A stretch of DNA of 64,000 bases, from positions 1 through 64,000 of the forward strand of contig NZ_SOCR01000018.1 of NCBI RefSeq assembly GCF_004364335.1, read 5' to 3'. The notes beneath the pieces are model-generated. The model saw only the letters and a program-made list of their open reading frames with translations, had not been told where the DNA came from and ran no database searches. Positions 36,133 through 44,875 of this stretch are shown one piece after another. The stretch is from Pseudomonas graminis. Its GTDB lineage: Bacteria > Pseudomonadota > Gammaproteobacteria > Pseudomonadales > Pseudomonadaceae. The translations under genes and the position numbers were made by a program. Numbering within the stretch: position 1 is the first letter of the stretch; every line of letters starts with the position of its first letter.

Positions 36133-36765
36133 ATGAAACACACCCCTACCGATTACCACGATCACGAACACACCGAACCGCCTAGCGACATCGAACTGCG
36201 GGTCAAGGCGTTGGAATCCATCCTCCAGGAAAAGCAGCTGATCGACCCCGCCGCGCTGGACGCCTTGATCGACATCTACGAACACAAGGTCGGGCCGCGC
36301 AATGGCGCCCAAGTGGTGGCCAAGGCCTGGAGCGACCCGCAGTACAAGCAACGGCTGCTGCAAGATGCCACAGCGGCGATCGCCGAGCTGGGTTTCGGCG
36401 GTGTACAGGGTGAAGACATGCTGGTGGTGGAGAACACCGCGGCCGTGCATAACGTGGTGGTCTGCACACTGTGCTCCTGTTACCCGTGGCCCACCTTGGG
36501 CCTGCCGCCTATCTGGTACAAGTCGGCGCCCTATCGCTCGCGCATCGTTATCGAACCGCGCAGCGTGCTGGCCGAATTTGGCGTCACCCTGGCGCCGAGC
36601 AAGGAAGTCAGGGTGTGGGACAGCAACGCCGAGTTGCGCTACCTGGTGCTGCCTGAACGCCCCGTCGACACCGAGGGCTGGAGCGAGGCGCAACTCATGA
36701 AACTGGTGACCCGTAATGCCATGATCGGCACCGGCCTGGCCCTGCCGGCTGGCGACATTCGTTGA
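36133..36765 (+). CDS. nthA: Nitrile hydratase alpha subunit, cobalt type
   Basis: 210 residues from the ATG at 36133 (AGGA upstream). The metal-binding claw is VVVCTLCSCYPWP with C111, C114, S115 and C116. Threonine between the first two conserved positions (C-T-L-C-S-C) marks the cobalt type, while iron enzymes have C-S-L-C-S-C. LGLPPIWYKSAPYRSR and RYLVLPERPVDTEGWSE also match cobalt enzymes such as those of R. rhodochrous J1. It hydrates a nitrile to an amide. It must pair with the beta subunit, which here is coded by the next two genes. Confidence 0.93.
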   Translation: MKHTPTDYHDHEHTEPPSDIELRVKALESILQEKQLIDPAALDALIDIYEHKVGPRNGAQVVAKAWSDPQYKQRLLQDATAAIAELGFGGVQGEDMLVVENTAAVHNVVVCTLCSCYPWPTLGLPPIWYKSAPYRSRIVIEPRSVLAEFGVTLAPSKEVRVWDSNAELRYLVLPERPVDTEGWSEAQLMKLVTRNAMIGTGLALPAGDIR

Positions 36766-36783
36766 TGCCCTGGAGCGATCGCC

Positions 36784-37092
36784 ATGAATTCGATACATGA
36801 CCTCGGCGGCATGCATGGGCTCGGCCCGGTGCTGCAAGACCCGAACGAAGTACTGTTTCGCCACGACTGGGAGCGGCGTATTTTCGGTTTGTTCTTTGCG
36901 GCCTTCGGTGGCGGCCATTTCAACATCGACGAATTTCGCCATGCTGTCGAACGCATGGAGCCCGTGCACTACCTGACGTCCAGCTACTACGAGCATTGGG
37001 TGCACGGTATAGAAAGCCTGCTGATCGCCAAAGGCGTGATCGGCCAGGACGAACTGGCAGCCAGAATGCTCAGCCTCAAAGGAGCCGCGTGA
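36784..37092 (+). CDS. Nitrile hydratase beta subunit, N-terminal half as a separate gene
   Basis: 102 residues from the ATG at 36784 (GGAGCG upstream). MNSIHDLGGMHGLGPVLQDP is the classic nitrile hydratase beta N-terminus, and LTSSYYEHWVHGIESLL is its conserved helix near residue 65-80. The frame then ends with TGA at 37090-37092, where intact beta subunits run on to about 220 residues. The stop overlaps the next ATG, whose product is the missing second half. Three-subunit relatives (thiocyanate hydrolase; ToyJKL nitrile hydratase) have the same split. Confidence 0.9.
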   Translation: MNSIHDLGGMHGLGPVLQDPNEVLFRHDWERRIFGLFFAAFGGGHFNIDEFRHAVERMEPVHYLTSSYYEHWVHGIESLLIAKGVIGQDELAARMLSLKGAA

Positions 37093-37451
37093 TGCCTGTA
37101 CTGACCGAAGAATTCGTACCCATACTGGTCAAGACCGGCGCTTCGGCGCGGGTCGACGTGGCGCGCACCGCACGCTTTCGCGTTGGCGACTGGGTACGCG
37201 TGAAAAATATCAACCCCACCACTCACACGCGCATGCCCCGTTATGTGCGCGGCAAGCTGGGCTGCATAAAGCGCGACCACGGCGTGTTCATCACCCCCGA
37301 TGCGGTCGCACACGGCCTGGGGGAGCACCCTCAGCACCTGTACAGCGTCAGCTTCAGTGCCACCGAGCTATGGGGTGATGTCGCACTCGCCCAGGACAGC
37401 CTGCGCATTGATCTTTGGGATGACTATATGGAGCTCGCCGAGCATGAATGA
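37092..37451 (+). CDS. Nitrile hydratase beta subunit, C-terminal half as a separate gene
   Basis: 119 residues from the ATG at 37092, with AAGGAG seven bases upstream inside the preceding gene and an ATGA stop/start overlap. It carries FRVGDWVRVKNINPTTHTRM and PRYVRGKLGCIKRDHGVF, the SH3-like barrel of the beta subunit with the conserved arginine of RYVRG that contacts the claw. It ends SLRIDLWDDYMELA. The good ribosome site shows that the split is functional rather than a recent frameshift. Confidence 0.9.
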   Translation: MPVLTEEFVPILVKTGASARVDVARTARFRVGDWVRVKNINPTTHTRMPRYVRGKLGCIKRDHGVFITPDAVAHGLGEHPQHLYSVSFSATELWGDVALAQDSLRIDLWDDYMELAEHE

Positions 37452-37896
37452 TATCGACGCTATGACAGCTGCACGGGTTCCCTTGGACGAGGAAGGCCCG
37501 GTGTTCGATGCGCCTTGGCAAGCCAACGTGTTCGCGCTCACCGTACAGCTGTTCAAGAGCGGTGCCTTTGACTGGTCGCAGTGGGTCCAGGTGATCGGCG
37601 AAGAGATAAAGGCCGCGCCCGCACGCCCCGGTGAGCGGGTCAACGACGCCTACTACCGGCAATGGACGAGCGCCTTCGAAAGGCTGATCGCGCAGCTCGG
37701 CATCGCCGACGGGCCGACCCTCTCGCGACGCGCCGAACAATGGCGTCAGGCCTATCTGCATACTCCCCATGGCGTCGCCGTGGCGCTGGGCAATGCCGAT
37801 TGCCCACCCGCCCATGGGCACCCGCGCCGCCATGGGGCGGTCGCGATCAGCCCGGCCACTACCCGCGACATCGCCCAGGCGATCGATCCTGTCTGA
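37444..37896 (+). CDS. Nitrile hydratase activator (P14K-type metallochaperone)
   Basis: 150 residues from the ATG at 37444, overlapping the previous stop by eight bases. It resembles the N-terminal part of nitrile hydratase beta: GPVFDAPWQANVFALTVQLF, WSQWVQVIGEEIKAA and NDAYYRQWTSAFERLI. This is the signature of the small accessory proteins of cobalt nitrile hydratases (P14K / NhlE), which load cobalt and oxidise the claw cysteines by swapping the alpha subunit. Its presence agrees with the cobalt-type motif in the alpha subunit. Confidence 0.88.
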   Translation: MNDIDAMTAARVPLDEEGPVFDAPWQANVFALTVQLFKSGAFDWSQWVQVIGEEIKAAPARPGERVNDAYYRQWTSAFERLIAQLGIADGPTLSRRAEQWRQAYLHTPHGVAVALGNADCPPAHGHPRRHGAVAISPATTRDIAQAIDPV

Positions 37897-37924
37897 CGTA
37901 GGCGTTTTTTGCTGGAGGTATTGC

Positions 37925-39211
37925 ATGGTTTTATTCAAAGGGTTGGCAGTACGGCGAGTACTCCAGCAATTGACGGATCGTTTCGAAACCACCCACGCGG
38001 TCGGCGAGCCACTGACCGCTGACGATCCGTTACTGCAAAAAGTATTGTCGGGTTTCGAGGGCTTACGCACCGAACGAGACGATCTCGAAGCGCGGCTAGC
38101 GGCTGTCGAGAAAATCATCGCTCATGAGATCGCCGCGCGTGAGTTCGCCCAAGAGGCGTTGTCGCTACAAAATCAGCGTTGGAATCGCTTCACTCAAAAC
38201 CCCGGGGAGGCATTTTGGGAGCTGCGTATCGACGCCTCCACGCTTTCTTCACACAGTGAGATCTGGTGGTCCAACGCACTCGATGGGCAAGTGCTGCCAT
38301 CGCGATTCGGGCATCTGCTGGAGGCGATTCATCCCGCTGATCGCGACGTCTTCCACAGGGCACTGGCCAGCCATCTCAACGACCGCAATGCGCGCGGGAC
38401 GCTTTGCCACGAGTACCGTCTGGACATCGGTCAGGGCGAGTACCGCTGGACCCGGATGAGCGCGCGGCTGTGGCGCGGCGATCACGACCAATCGCAAATG
38501 GCAGCAGGTACCTTGCACGATATTCATCAGCAACGAATGCAGGAACAGGAACTGACACTGGCCGCCACGCGCTTCGAGATTTCCCGTGAAATGCTCCATG
38601 ACGGGTTATGGGATATCGAGGTCATCGCGGGCGATCCAGCCAATCCGAAAAATGCTATCTGGTGGTCTTCGCAAATGCGTCGCTTGCTGGGGCATACCAC
38701 CCTCGAGGAATTTCCCAACACGCTGGAGGCCTGGTCGTCGCGCCTGCATCCCGAAGACAGCCAGTTCGCTATTAATGCCTTCGTCGCCCACGTCAACGAT
38801 CACAGCGGCCAGACGCCTTTCGATGTAGCTTATCGCTTGCGCCACAAGACGGGCGAGTACCGCTGGTTTCGTGGCCGTGGTCAGACCAGGCGCGCCGCCG
38901 ATGGCTCGCCCCTGCGCGTGGTCGGCGCGATCACCGACATTCATGCCAGCCACGAAGAGCGTCAGTTGCGCGAGGCCCAGGCGCTCCAACACACCGCCAT
39001 GCAGGAGAACCTCATCCAACTGACCCATATCGTCACCACCATCCAGGGCATCGCCAACCAGACCAACCTGCTCGCCCTCAACGCGGCGATAGAAGCCGCC
39101 CGAGCGGGTGAGGCCGGTCGGGGCTTTGCAGTGGTCGCGGATGAAGTACGCAAACTGGCCACTCGCACCACCGAGGCCACTCAACAGGCCGCTAATATGA
39201 TTGCTCGTTGA
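37925..39211 (+). CDS. Cytosolic PAS-PAS chemoreceptor of the nitrile cluster
   Basis: 428 residues from the ATG at 37925 (GGAGGT upstream). There is no membrane helix. A coiled N-terminus is followed by two PAS domains, each with a PAC end (EYRLDIGQGEYRWTRMSARL; YRLRHKTGEYRWFRGRG). A short methyl-accepting signalling domain has the tip GIANQTNLLALNAAIEAARA and GRGFAVVADEVRKLA. The signalling domain ends soon after the tip, so it is shorter than usual. It is 28 bp after the activator gene and probably the last gene of the operon, suggesting taxis driven by the pathway substrate or by energy state. Confidence 0.92.
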   Translation: MVLFKGLAVRRVLQQLTDRFETTHAVGEPLTADDPLLQKVLSGFEGLRTERDDLEARLAAVEKIIAHEIAAREFAQEALSLQNQRWNRFTQNPGEAFWELRIDASTLSSHSEIWWSNALDGQVLPSRFGHLLEAIHPADRDVFHRALASHLNDRNARGTLCHEYRLDIGQGEYRWTRMSARLWRGDHDQSQMAAGTLHDIHQQRMQEQELTLAATRFEISREMLHDGLWDIEVIAGDPANPKNAIWWSSQMRRLLGHTTLEEFPNTLEAWSSRLHPEDSQFAINAFVAHVNDHSGQTPFDVAYRLRHKTGEYRWFRGRGQTRRAADGSPLRVVGAITDIHASHEERQLREAQALQHTAMQENLIQLTHIVTTIQGIANQTNLLALNAAIEAARAGEAGRGFAVVADEVRKLATRTTEATQQAANMIAR

Positions 39212-39229
39212 GTGCCAGGGTGGGCGGTA

Positions 39230-40285
39230 TCAGCCAATCCCACGCCCCGCCGATTCACGCCACTCGCTGGGCGAGTAGCCATGGGTTTCGCGAAAAGCAC
39301 GGCCGAAATGGGAGAGGTCGTTGAATCCCCAGGCGAAGGCGATATCCGAGATTCTTCGGGCCGCCTGGCTTGGGCTCACAAGGTCCATCGCACAGCGCTC
39401 CAGGCGTCGACGCAGCACATAGCGCATCAGCGACAGCCCTTCCGCTTCGAACAACCGGTTGACGTAGCGGCTGGAAAGCCCCAGCGCGCAGGTCACCTGA
39501 CTGACACCCAGTGTCGGGTCGCGAAGGTGATCGTTGACGAACATCTTCACCCGCATCAGGGTCAGGGTCTTGCATTTGGAGTGCTCGGCGTCCAACGGGT
39601 GAAGGTCGCCCATGGCCAGGGTGATGATGTTGGTCGCGGCCTCCGACAAGCTACTCATCTCCGCCGCCGTGAACTGCCCGATCTGCCCGGCGATGCTCTG
39701 CAAAAACATGCGCATGACCCGACCGGTCGGGGTGTCAGTCGAGACCCGCGTAGCGATCCGCCGCTCCATGTTCATGACGCGTTGATCCAGGCTCGCGCGC
39801 GGCACGCTGACGATGATCTGCCGCCAATCTTCGGTGAAGCTCAACTGATGCGGACGCGTGGCATCGTACACGGCAAAATCGCCGGGCCCGATAATAGTCC
39901 GGTTGCCATCCTGTTCCAGCGACTCCGTGCCTTGGAGCATCAGTACCGCAAAGTACTTGTCCTCGTCATGACTGCGCGGTTGCAGATGGCGTCGGTTGAC
40001 CGCCTGAGCAGCGGCGCTGACGTCGCTGATCCGCAACAGGTCGCACTTCTGCGATTTTACCTTTCCAAAAAAATCGGGGTTGCCGACAGCGCCGATTTCA
40101 ACATCGGCGAACAAACGCAGAATTATTTCGCGCCAGAAATCAACGCAGTCGCCCGCTCCATGGCTAGGGGTGGCGACATCTATGCTTTCGCTGGTCCAGT
40201 CGTGATTCGAGAGTTTCGCGCGCGGGTCCTTTGTAGCGCTACGCGGAGAGCGGTGCTTGGGCCCGCCGTACAGGTACATAACCAT
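39230..40285 (-). CDS. AraC-family transcriptional regulator (likely cluster regulator)
   Basis: 351 residues, ATG at 40285 (the exact start is uncertain). A cupin-like AraC_binding domain (about 60-200, with FAVLMLQGTESLEQDGNRT and GPGDFAVYDATRPHQL) precedes a C-terminal double HTH (about 245-345: LGVSQVTCALGLSSRYVNRL, RRISDIAFAWGFNDLSHFGR). The tail is FRETHGYSPSEWR. It is convergent with the chemoreceptor gene, 18 bp away. AraC-type regulators of this subfamily control aldoxime/nitrile genes in other bacteria, so it probably activates the upstream operon on aldoxime or nitrile. Confidence 0.9.
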   Translation of the reverse strand: MVMYLYGGPKHRSPRSATKDPRAKLSNHDWTSESIDVATPSHGAGDCVDFWREIILRLFADVEIGAVGNPDFFGKVKSQKCDLLRISDVSAAAQAVNRRHLQPRSHDEDKYFAVLMLQGTESLEQDGNRTIIGPGDFAVYDATRPHQLSFTEDWRQIIVSVPRASLDQRVMNMERRIATRVSTDTPTGRVMRMFLQSIAGQIGQFTAAEMSSLSEAATNIITLAMGDLHPLDAEHSKCKTLTLMRVKMFVNDHLRDPTLGVSQVTCALGLSSRYVNRLFEAEGLSLMRYVLRRRLERCAMDLVSPSQAARRISDIAFAWGFNDLSHFGRAFRETHGYSPSEWRESAGRGIG

Positions 40286-40395
40286 TCACATCCCCCCATC
40301 AGGAAATGTCTTTTCAGGATGAACAAAAGCTTCACAACGCCAAAACGACGAACAGTCGAATTTGACCTTATGAAAGCCACATCCAGGCAGGCCGA

Positions 40396-40716
40396 TCACA
40401 AACTATAACTGCCGTCGGCAAGACCAACGATCGAGGCGCCCGTCTGGGCGCTTAGCACTCTGGTTTGGCGCTTTATCTGTGTATTTTTACCGTGAATATC
40501 CGCTGTCTTCCACTCGCGCAGATCAAAGGGCCGTTTCAGCAGAGTTTTAATTCCTGCTGAGTCATGTCGTGCCACATATAGCTGCACCAAAGCCCATGCG
40601 CCCCCCAACCCTGCGACCTCGATGCCTGCCTGCTTAGCATAGGCCGCTACGCCGGTATAAATGCGCTTGTGAGCGTAGTCCGACCCCGAAGCGGCGCGAA
40701 CAGCGGCATCTTGGAT
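40396..40716 (-). pseudogene. C-terminal fragment of an unidentified gene
   Basis: An open frame reads AAVRAASGSDYAHKRIYTGV, AGIEVAGLGGAWALVQLYVA and ends GASIVGLADGSYSL. It has no start and abuts the transposase remnant at 40742, so it seems to be cut by that insertion. The protein family is not recognised. Confidence 0.4.
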
Positions 40717-40741
40717 TCTTCACGGTGATGCCCTGAGCGAT

Positions 40742-40970
40742 CTAGGGTTTGTCCGAAAAGTCAGCCCGCAAGCATCTTTCGATGCAGGCCAGTGTGACCA
40801 TGGCTTTAAAGCTGCTGGCCAGTTTGTCGTAACGCGTACAGATCCGACGTTTTTCCTTAAGCCAGCTGAACACCCGCTCAATAACGTTGCGTTTTTTGTA
40901 CTGAGGCCTGTCAAACAGTCGAGGCAGGCCGGGTCGAGGCTTGCGATGCATCTTGCGCAGCGGAATCGAG
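40742..40970 (-). mobile_element. IS5-family transposase C-terminal remnant
   Basis: The frame encodes KMHRKPRPGLPRLFDRPQYK, then KRNVIERVFSWLKEKRRI and LASSFKAMVTLACIERCL. The R-N-x-(I/V)-E-R-x-F-x-W-L-K-(E/x)-x-R-R-I block is the conserved end of IS5-group DDE transposases. Only the last ~75 residues remain. GGTTTGTCCGAAAAG just after the stop may be the right terminal repeat. Confidence 0.75.
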
Positions 40971-40971
40971 C

Positions 40972-41148
40972 ATGAGCAAACGCAGAGCGTTTAGTGCTTT
41001 TGTCCAGGTGCAGGACGATGACGGGGAAACCCCGTATTTGGTGAAGCTGATCCCAACAGAGGACGGCGCGGAACCGGACGACTGCATGTACGAATGCGGT
41101 GATCCTGACTGCCGTGAATGGCGGATTGCGGAAGTCCTCGATGACTAG
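40972..41148 (+). CDS. 58-aa acidic small protein
   Basis: 58 residues from the ATG at 40972: MSKRRAFSAFVQVQDDDG, ETPYLVKLIPTEDG, and a cysteine-containing block CMYECGDPDCREWRIAEVLD. Three cysteines in CxxxC-x4-C spacing may bind metal. Regular codon structure and an abrupt end with TAG support it as a gene. It starts two bases after the transposase remnant, so its original promoter may have been lost. Function unknown. Confidence 0.5.
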   Translation: MSKRRAFSAFVQVQDDDGETPYLVKLIPTEDGAEPDDCMYECGDPDCREWRIAEVLDD

Positions 41149-41324
41149 GCTCAGCCGACCGGGGAACGAATCTATCACGTCACTGAATGCAACATGAGTG
41201 ACCCGGCCAGTAAAGGGAAAACACGCAGGACCGCTCATGCTGGGCCGAGGTCGTAGAGGCATAGCGATTTTCGTCGCGAAAGCCTACCCCAGCTCCAGGA
41301 ATGGACTCTAAGGATGTAGAAATC

Positions 41325-41978
41325 TCACTCGTGACTTACTTCCAACCGGGTGTAGGTCACCTTGCCACCTTCAGTGGCATAGCCCACGTTATCCAAGGTA
41401 TACACGCCAGCCTTAAAATAAAACGCATAATTGTGCCAGGCCGGTGCCAGTTGGATCTGCGGGCCGGCATTATTAATCAGAACCGTCAGCTTACCTTGCT
41501 TGTTCATTTGAATGGCGTACGCGAAAACTTTGTTGAGCGGCACGTCGGTCACCGTGTAGGCCACGGGACTTTTAACGTCTGTGGGATTAATGCGGTATTC
41601 CAAGTCAATATTGCCAATGCCATTTGCATAGCGGTACACCACCTTTAGCAAGGGCGTGGTGGCGTTCTTGGCATGGATCTGCGCGACCACCACGCGTCCG
41701 GTAGAAGGTACTTGGTTGACCGAGAGAGTGCCCTTGAGGGTATTAAGGCCACTGTTGTACAACCAATTGCGGGCTTTGCCATCCGTCGAGGTTTCCCGCA
41801 GTTCGGAACGTGGAAATTCGCTGTTGCCCGTATGCGAACCGTTAACCGGAGCCCAGAACACAACTTTGTCACCGGTGTTGGTGAAGTAAGAGGTTTGCAG
41901 CTTTGGCAGCGCGGCTGCGGTGGTCAAAGGCGGCGTTTCAACGGGAAGTGTGAGGTTCCAAATGGTAAGGTCGATCAT
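41325..41978 (-). CDS. Polysaccharide lyase family 7 (alginate lyase)
   Basis: 217 residues from the ATG at 41978. All three PL7 signature blocks are present: FPRSELRETS (R-S-E-L-R), VVAQIHAKN (Q-I-H) and YAFYFKAGVYTLDN (Y-F-K-A-G-V-Y). These line the catalytic groove that cuts alginate by beta-elimination. The protein is the length of a single catalytic domain, and no signal peptide is visible. It may be cytosolic or leave by another route. The RTX proteins with epimerase-like modules elsewhere in the window also relate to alginate. Confidence 0.93.
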   Translation of the reverse strand: MIDLTIWNLTLPVETPPLTTAAALPKLQTSYFTNTGDKVVFWAPVNGSHTGNSEFPRSELRETSTDGKARNWLYNSGLNTLKGTLSVNQVPSTGRVVVAQIHAKNATTPLLKVVYRYANGIGNIDLEYRINPTDVKSPVAYTVTDVPLNKVFAYAIQMNKQGKLTVLINNAGPQIQLAPAWHNYAFYFKAGVYTLDNVGYATEGGKVTYTRLEVSHE

Positions 41979-42653
41979 GCCACTTAAGCTCGGGTGGGCT
42001 GGTCCCTCGCCCGGGAGGTTCAGCCTGTTAGTCGTAGCATTATTTTGCCATCCCTGACGCTACGTACGGGTTAATGGCCAGTTCCTGCATGCCTTGATGG
42101 CATTCTGACCTGCGCTGAAAGATTTATAATGGGCTTCAATGAAGCTGTTGACCCACGACGGCCAAACGTGCAGCAAGGTAAGGTCGGTACTGGTTCAACG
42201 TCAGAACGACTCCAAGGCCAAATTGCTGCCGCGATCTACACGAACTGCGCCTAGCTGGATGACCGCCAGTTGGATGAGATTATCGAATGAGTCCGTCTCT
42301 ACAAGAAGTGATCCGGGAAAAATGAACGGGGGTGTCCGATGAGCAGGGACAACCGGCAATCCCGTTGCTAACTCCACGCTGCAAGCCCTGAAAGGTGACC
42401 ACTGACCCTGCCACGGTAGCCGTGTTGGGCTCGTCGGTTCGGCCATTGACGTGATGCAGGCGAACATCGCTGAAGGGGACCAGCTCAGCCTTGATCCCAG
42501 GAAAAGGAATTTGTACCGGCGGTCTGACTCTATATATCTATTAAATTGCGGAGGTGAGACGTTGTATGAATGTGCGTCATGCTTGCGTGATGGACGATGC
42601 CGCACAAGCATTTTGATTTCATGCTTTCTTGAAATCGTTCGGAGCAAGGACGC
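41979..42653. other. Region of decayed sequence
   Basis: A plus-strand frame at 42129-42288 reads MGFNEAVDPRRPNVQQGKVG and SERLQGQIAAAIYTNCA, then a stop, then LDDRQLDEIIE. It looks like a short gene broken by one stop. GGAG and AAGGA at 42641-42650 serve the next gene. Nothing else supported. Confidence 0.35.
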
Positions 42654-44756
42654 ATGGCCATTCCAATATTTATCCTTTGTGGGGCTCGTGAAAAAGCTGC
42701 ATTCATTGAGCAGTTTACTGCTACCAACGAAGACTGGTTGATAAAGTTTTTCGAGAATGCGGCATCAGTGGTGCGTTCTTTAAGAGAACAATCGGCCGAA
42801 CTCATTATCGTCAGCATGGCCCGCGGACGGTTCAGGGAAATGGCGAGATTCGTTGAATTTTATGATGCGGTGTCGTCGATACCTATATTGATGAGCGGAA
42901 CAGAGTTGCAGCGCCGCGCCGCTGAGACATTCATCACCTGTGGTGCGCAAGGTTTCAGCTTAACTTATCCAAAGGATAGAGGTGTCGGTGTACAGATCGT
43001 TCGTGATCTGATCTTGCGCTTTCGCCTGCATAGGGCAGTGGAGAACCGTGGGGTGCGAGCCGAAGTCACGCTCAATGCCATCAGTGATGGAGTGATTGGC
43101 GCCGATACCGACGGCAATGTTGACTTCATCAATCCTGCGGCCGAAATGCTGACAGGCTGGTCCAGCGCCGAAGCCAAGGGACAATCGATTAGAAAGGTCA
43201 TGTCCATCGATGTTGATCATTCCCTTGGGGATGAGCCACATCCTGTGCAACTAGCCTTGCAGAAGCGTTCTGCAGCGGGCTTAAGCGCAGGTGCCGTGTT
43301 GGTCAAACGCGACGGCAGCCGGGTGGATATAGAAGACTCAGTTGCCCCGATCATCGATCATCGCGGTAATCTGACAGGGGCTGTGGTGGTGTTTCACGAT
43401 GTCTCGGAAGAGCGTGCCATGAAAGTGAAAACGACCTACCTGGCCGAGCACGACTACCTCACTCAGTTGCCCAATAGGGTATTGTTCCAGGATCGATTAG
43501 AACAAGCTGTACGCGCTGCGCGACGTGATAACCAGCGCTTGGCAGTGATGTTCATAGATTTGGATAATTTCAAATATATCAACGATTCCCTGGGGCACAC
43601 AGTAGGCGACCAGCTTTTGTTCGCAGTGGCCGCCGCCCTGACCCGAAGCGTGCGCGCCTCGGACACTGTAAGCCGTCAGGGGGGTGATGAGTTCGTGGTG
43701 CTGCTGCCGGCGTTGCAGGCAGACGATAACGTCGAAGTGATTGCCAAGAAGATCTTGGAAGGAATCAATGCGGGACATCGAATAAATGAAAGCACGCTTC
43801 ATATCTCTGCGAGTATCGGTATCAGTTTTTTCCCCTCTGATGCGTCCAGCGTCGAAGATCTGATCAAGCACGCAGACACCGCGCTCTACGATGCCAAAGT
43901 GAAGGGCCGCAATCGCTATCAATTCTTCCGGCCAACCATGAATGCCAATGCTGTGGAACGTCAGGTCATCGAAGCGGATCTGCGTAGCGCCCTGCGCCTT
44001 GGTCAGTTCATTCTGTACTATCAGCCCAAAGTGGATCTGAGCAGTGGCCGAATTACAGGCGTCGAAGCATTGGTGCGCTGGTCTCATCCGCGCGAGGGCA
44101 TGGTGGCCCCCTCGCGCTTTATCGGTATTGCCGAGGACAGCAGGTTGATCATCCCGATCGGCGATTGGGTCGTGCGAACGGCTTGCCAACAAATAAAGCG
44201 ATGGGACAAGCAAGGGCTGAAAAATGTCTGCGTAGCAGTCAACGTGTCGACCACCGAGTTATTGCATACCGGTTATGTCGACAATATCCTGGCGATCCTT
44301 GAGGAGACCGGGATCGCGCCCGGGGCCTTGCAACTCGAGCTGACTGAAAGCGTGCTGATGTCCGACCTGCCATTCAATCTGCAGGTTCTATCACGTTTAA
44401 AGGCTGCAGGTCTGAGCCTGGCGCTGGACGATTTCGGCACCGGTTATTCCAGCTTGGCGTATCTCACTCAATTGCCTTTCGACGTATTGAAGATCGACCA
44501 GTCCTTCATTCGGCATGTCAATTCACGTGCAAATAATTCTGCGGTGGTCGCTGCTATCCTTGCCATGGGTAAGAGCCTGCAGCACTGCGTAGTGGCTGAA
44601 GGCATCGAAGACTCCCTGGAGCTGGACTTTTTGCAGCGCAATGGTTGTCAGGAGGGGCAGGGCTACTTGTTTAGCCAACCGTTGAACGAACCGCAGGTGA
44701 CTACTCTGCTGCTCGCAGGTAGCGTGATGATGCCGGCAATGCTTGACAGTCATTAA
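42654..44756 (+). CDS. PAS-GGDEF-EAL c-di-GMP enzyme
   Basis: 700 residues. The N-terminal ~125 residues form a receiver-like alpha/beta domain (AELIIVSMARGR; SIPILMSGTELQ) that lacks the usual phospho-aspartate pocket. A PAS domain (about 135-260) is followed by a GGDEF domain with an intact motif (SRQGGDEFVVLLPA). The EAL domain has ITGVEALVRWSHP, LELTESVLM, LALDDFGTGYSSLAYL, LKIDQSF and VAEGIED. All catalytic residues are present, so it could make and break c-di-GMP; EAL activity is the safer prediction. No membrane helix. A short noncoding gap separates it from the convergent relative at 44876. Confidence 0.93.
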   Translation: MAIPIFILCGAREKAAFIEQFTATNEDWLIKFFENAASVVRSLREQSAELIIVSMARGRFREMARFVEFYDAVSSIPILMSGTELQRRAAETFITCGAQGFSLTYPKDRGVGVQIVRDLILRFRLHRAVENRGVRAEVTLNAISDGVIGADTDGNVDFINPAAEMLTGWSSAEAKGQSIRKVMSIDVDHSLGDEPHPVQLALQKRSAAGLSAGAVLVKRDGSRVDIEDSVAPIIDHRGNLTGAVVVFHDVSEERAMKVKTTYLAEHDYLTQLPNRVLFQDRLEQAVRAARRDNQRLAVMFIDLDNFKYINDSLGHTVGDQLLFAVAAALTRSVRASDTVSRQGGDEFVVLLPALQADDNVEVIAKKILEGINAGHRINESTLHISASIGISFFPSDASSVEDLIKHADTALYDAKVKGRNRYQFFRPTMNANAVERQVIEADLRSALRLGQFILYYQPKVDLSSGRITGVEALVRWSHPREGMVAPSRFIGIAEDSRLIIPIGDWVVRTACQQIKRWDKQGLKNVCVAVNVSTTELLHTGYVDNILAILEETGIAPGALQLELTESVLMSDLPFNLQVLSRLKAAGLSLALDDFGTGYSSLAYLTQLPFDVLKIDQSFIRHVNSRANNSAVVAAILAMGKSLQHCVVAEGIEDSLELDFLQRNGCQEGQGYLFSQPLNEPQVTTLLLAGSVMMPAMLDSH

Positions 44757-44875
44757 TCGGTTGCAGTCCGGCGTTAGCGTTGGGCACCGTCTACTTCCAA
44801 GTAGCCACCGCAATGGAGTTCATTGACAGAGTGAACCTGTACGATTGCTCTCTCAGCCGAGGGGGAGGGTGGCCG

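Noticed and set aside
36013..37005. Long minus-strand frame opposite the nitrile hydratase genes
   Set aside because: It spans several clear plus-strand genes and has no recognisable domain.
43497..44213. Minus-strand frame inside the PAS-GGDEF-EAL gene
   Set aside because: Antisense of intact GGDEF/EAL motifs; codon pattern belongs to the plus strand.
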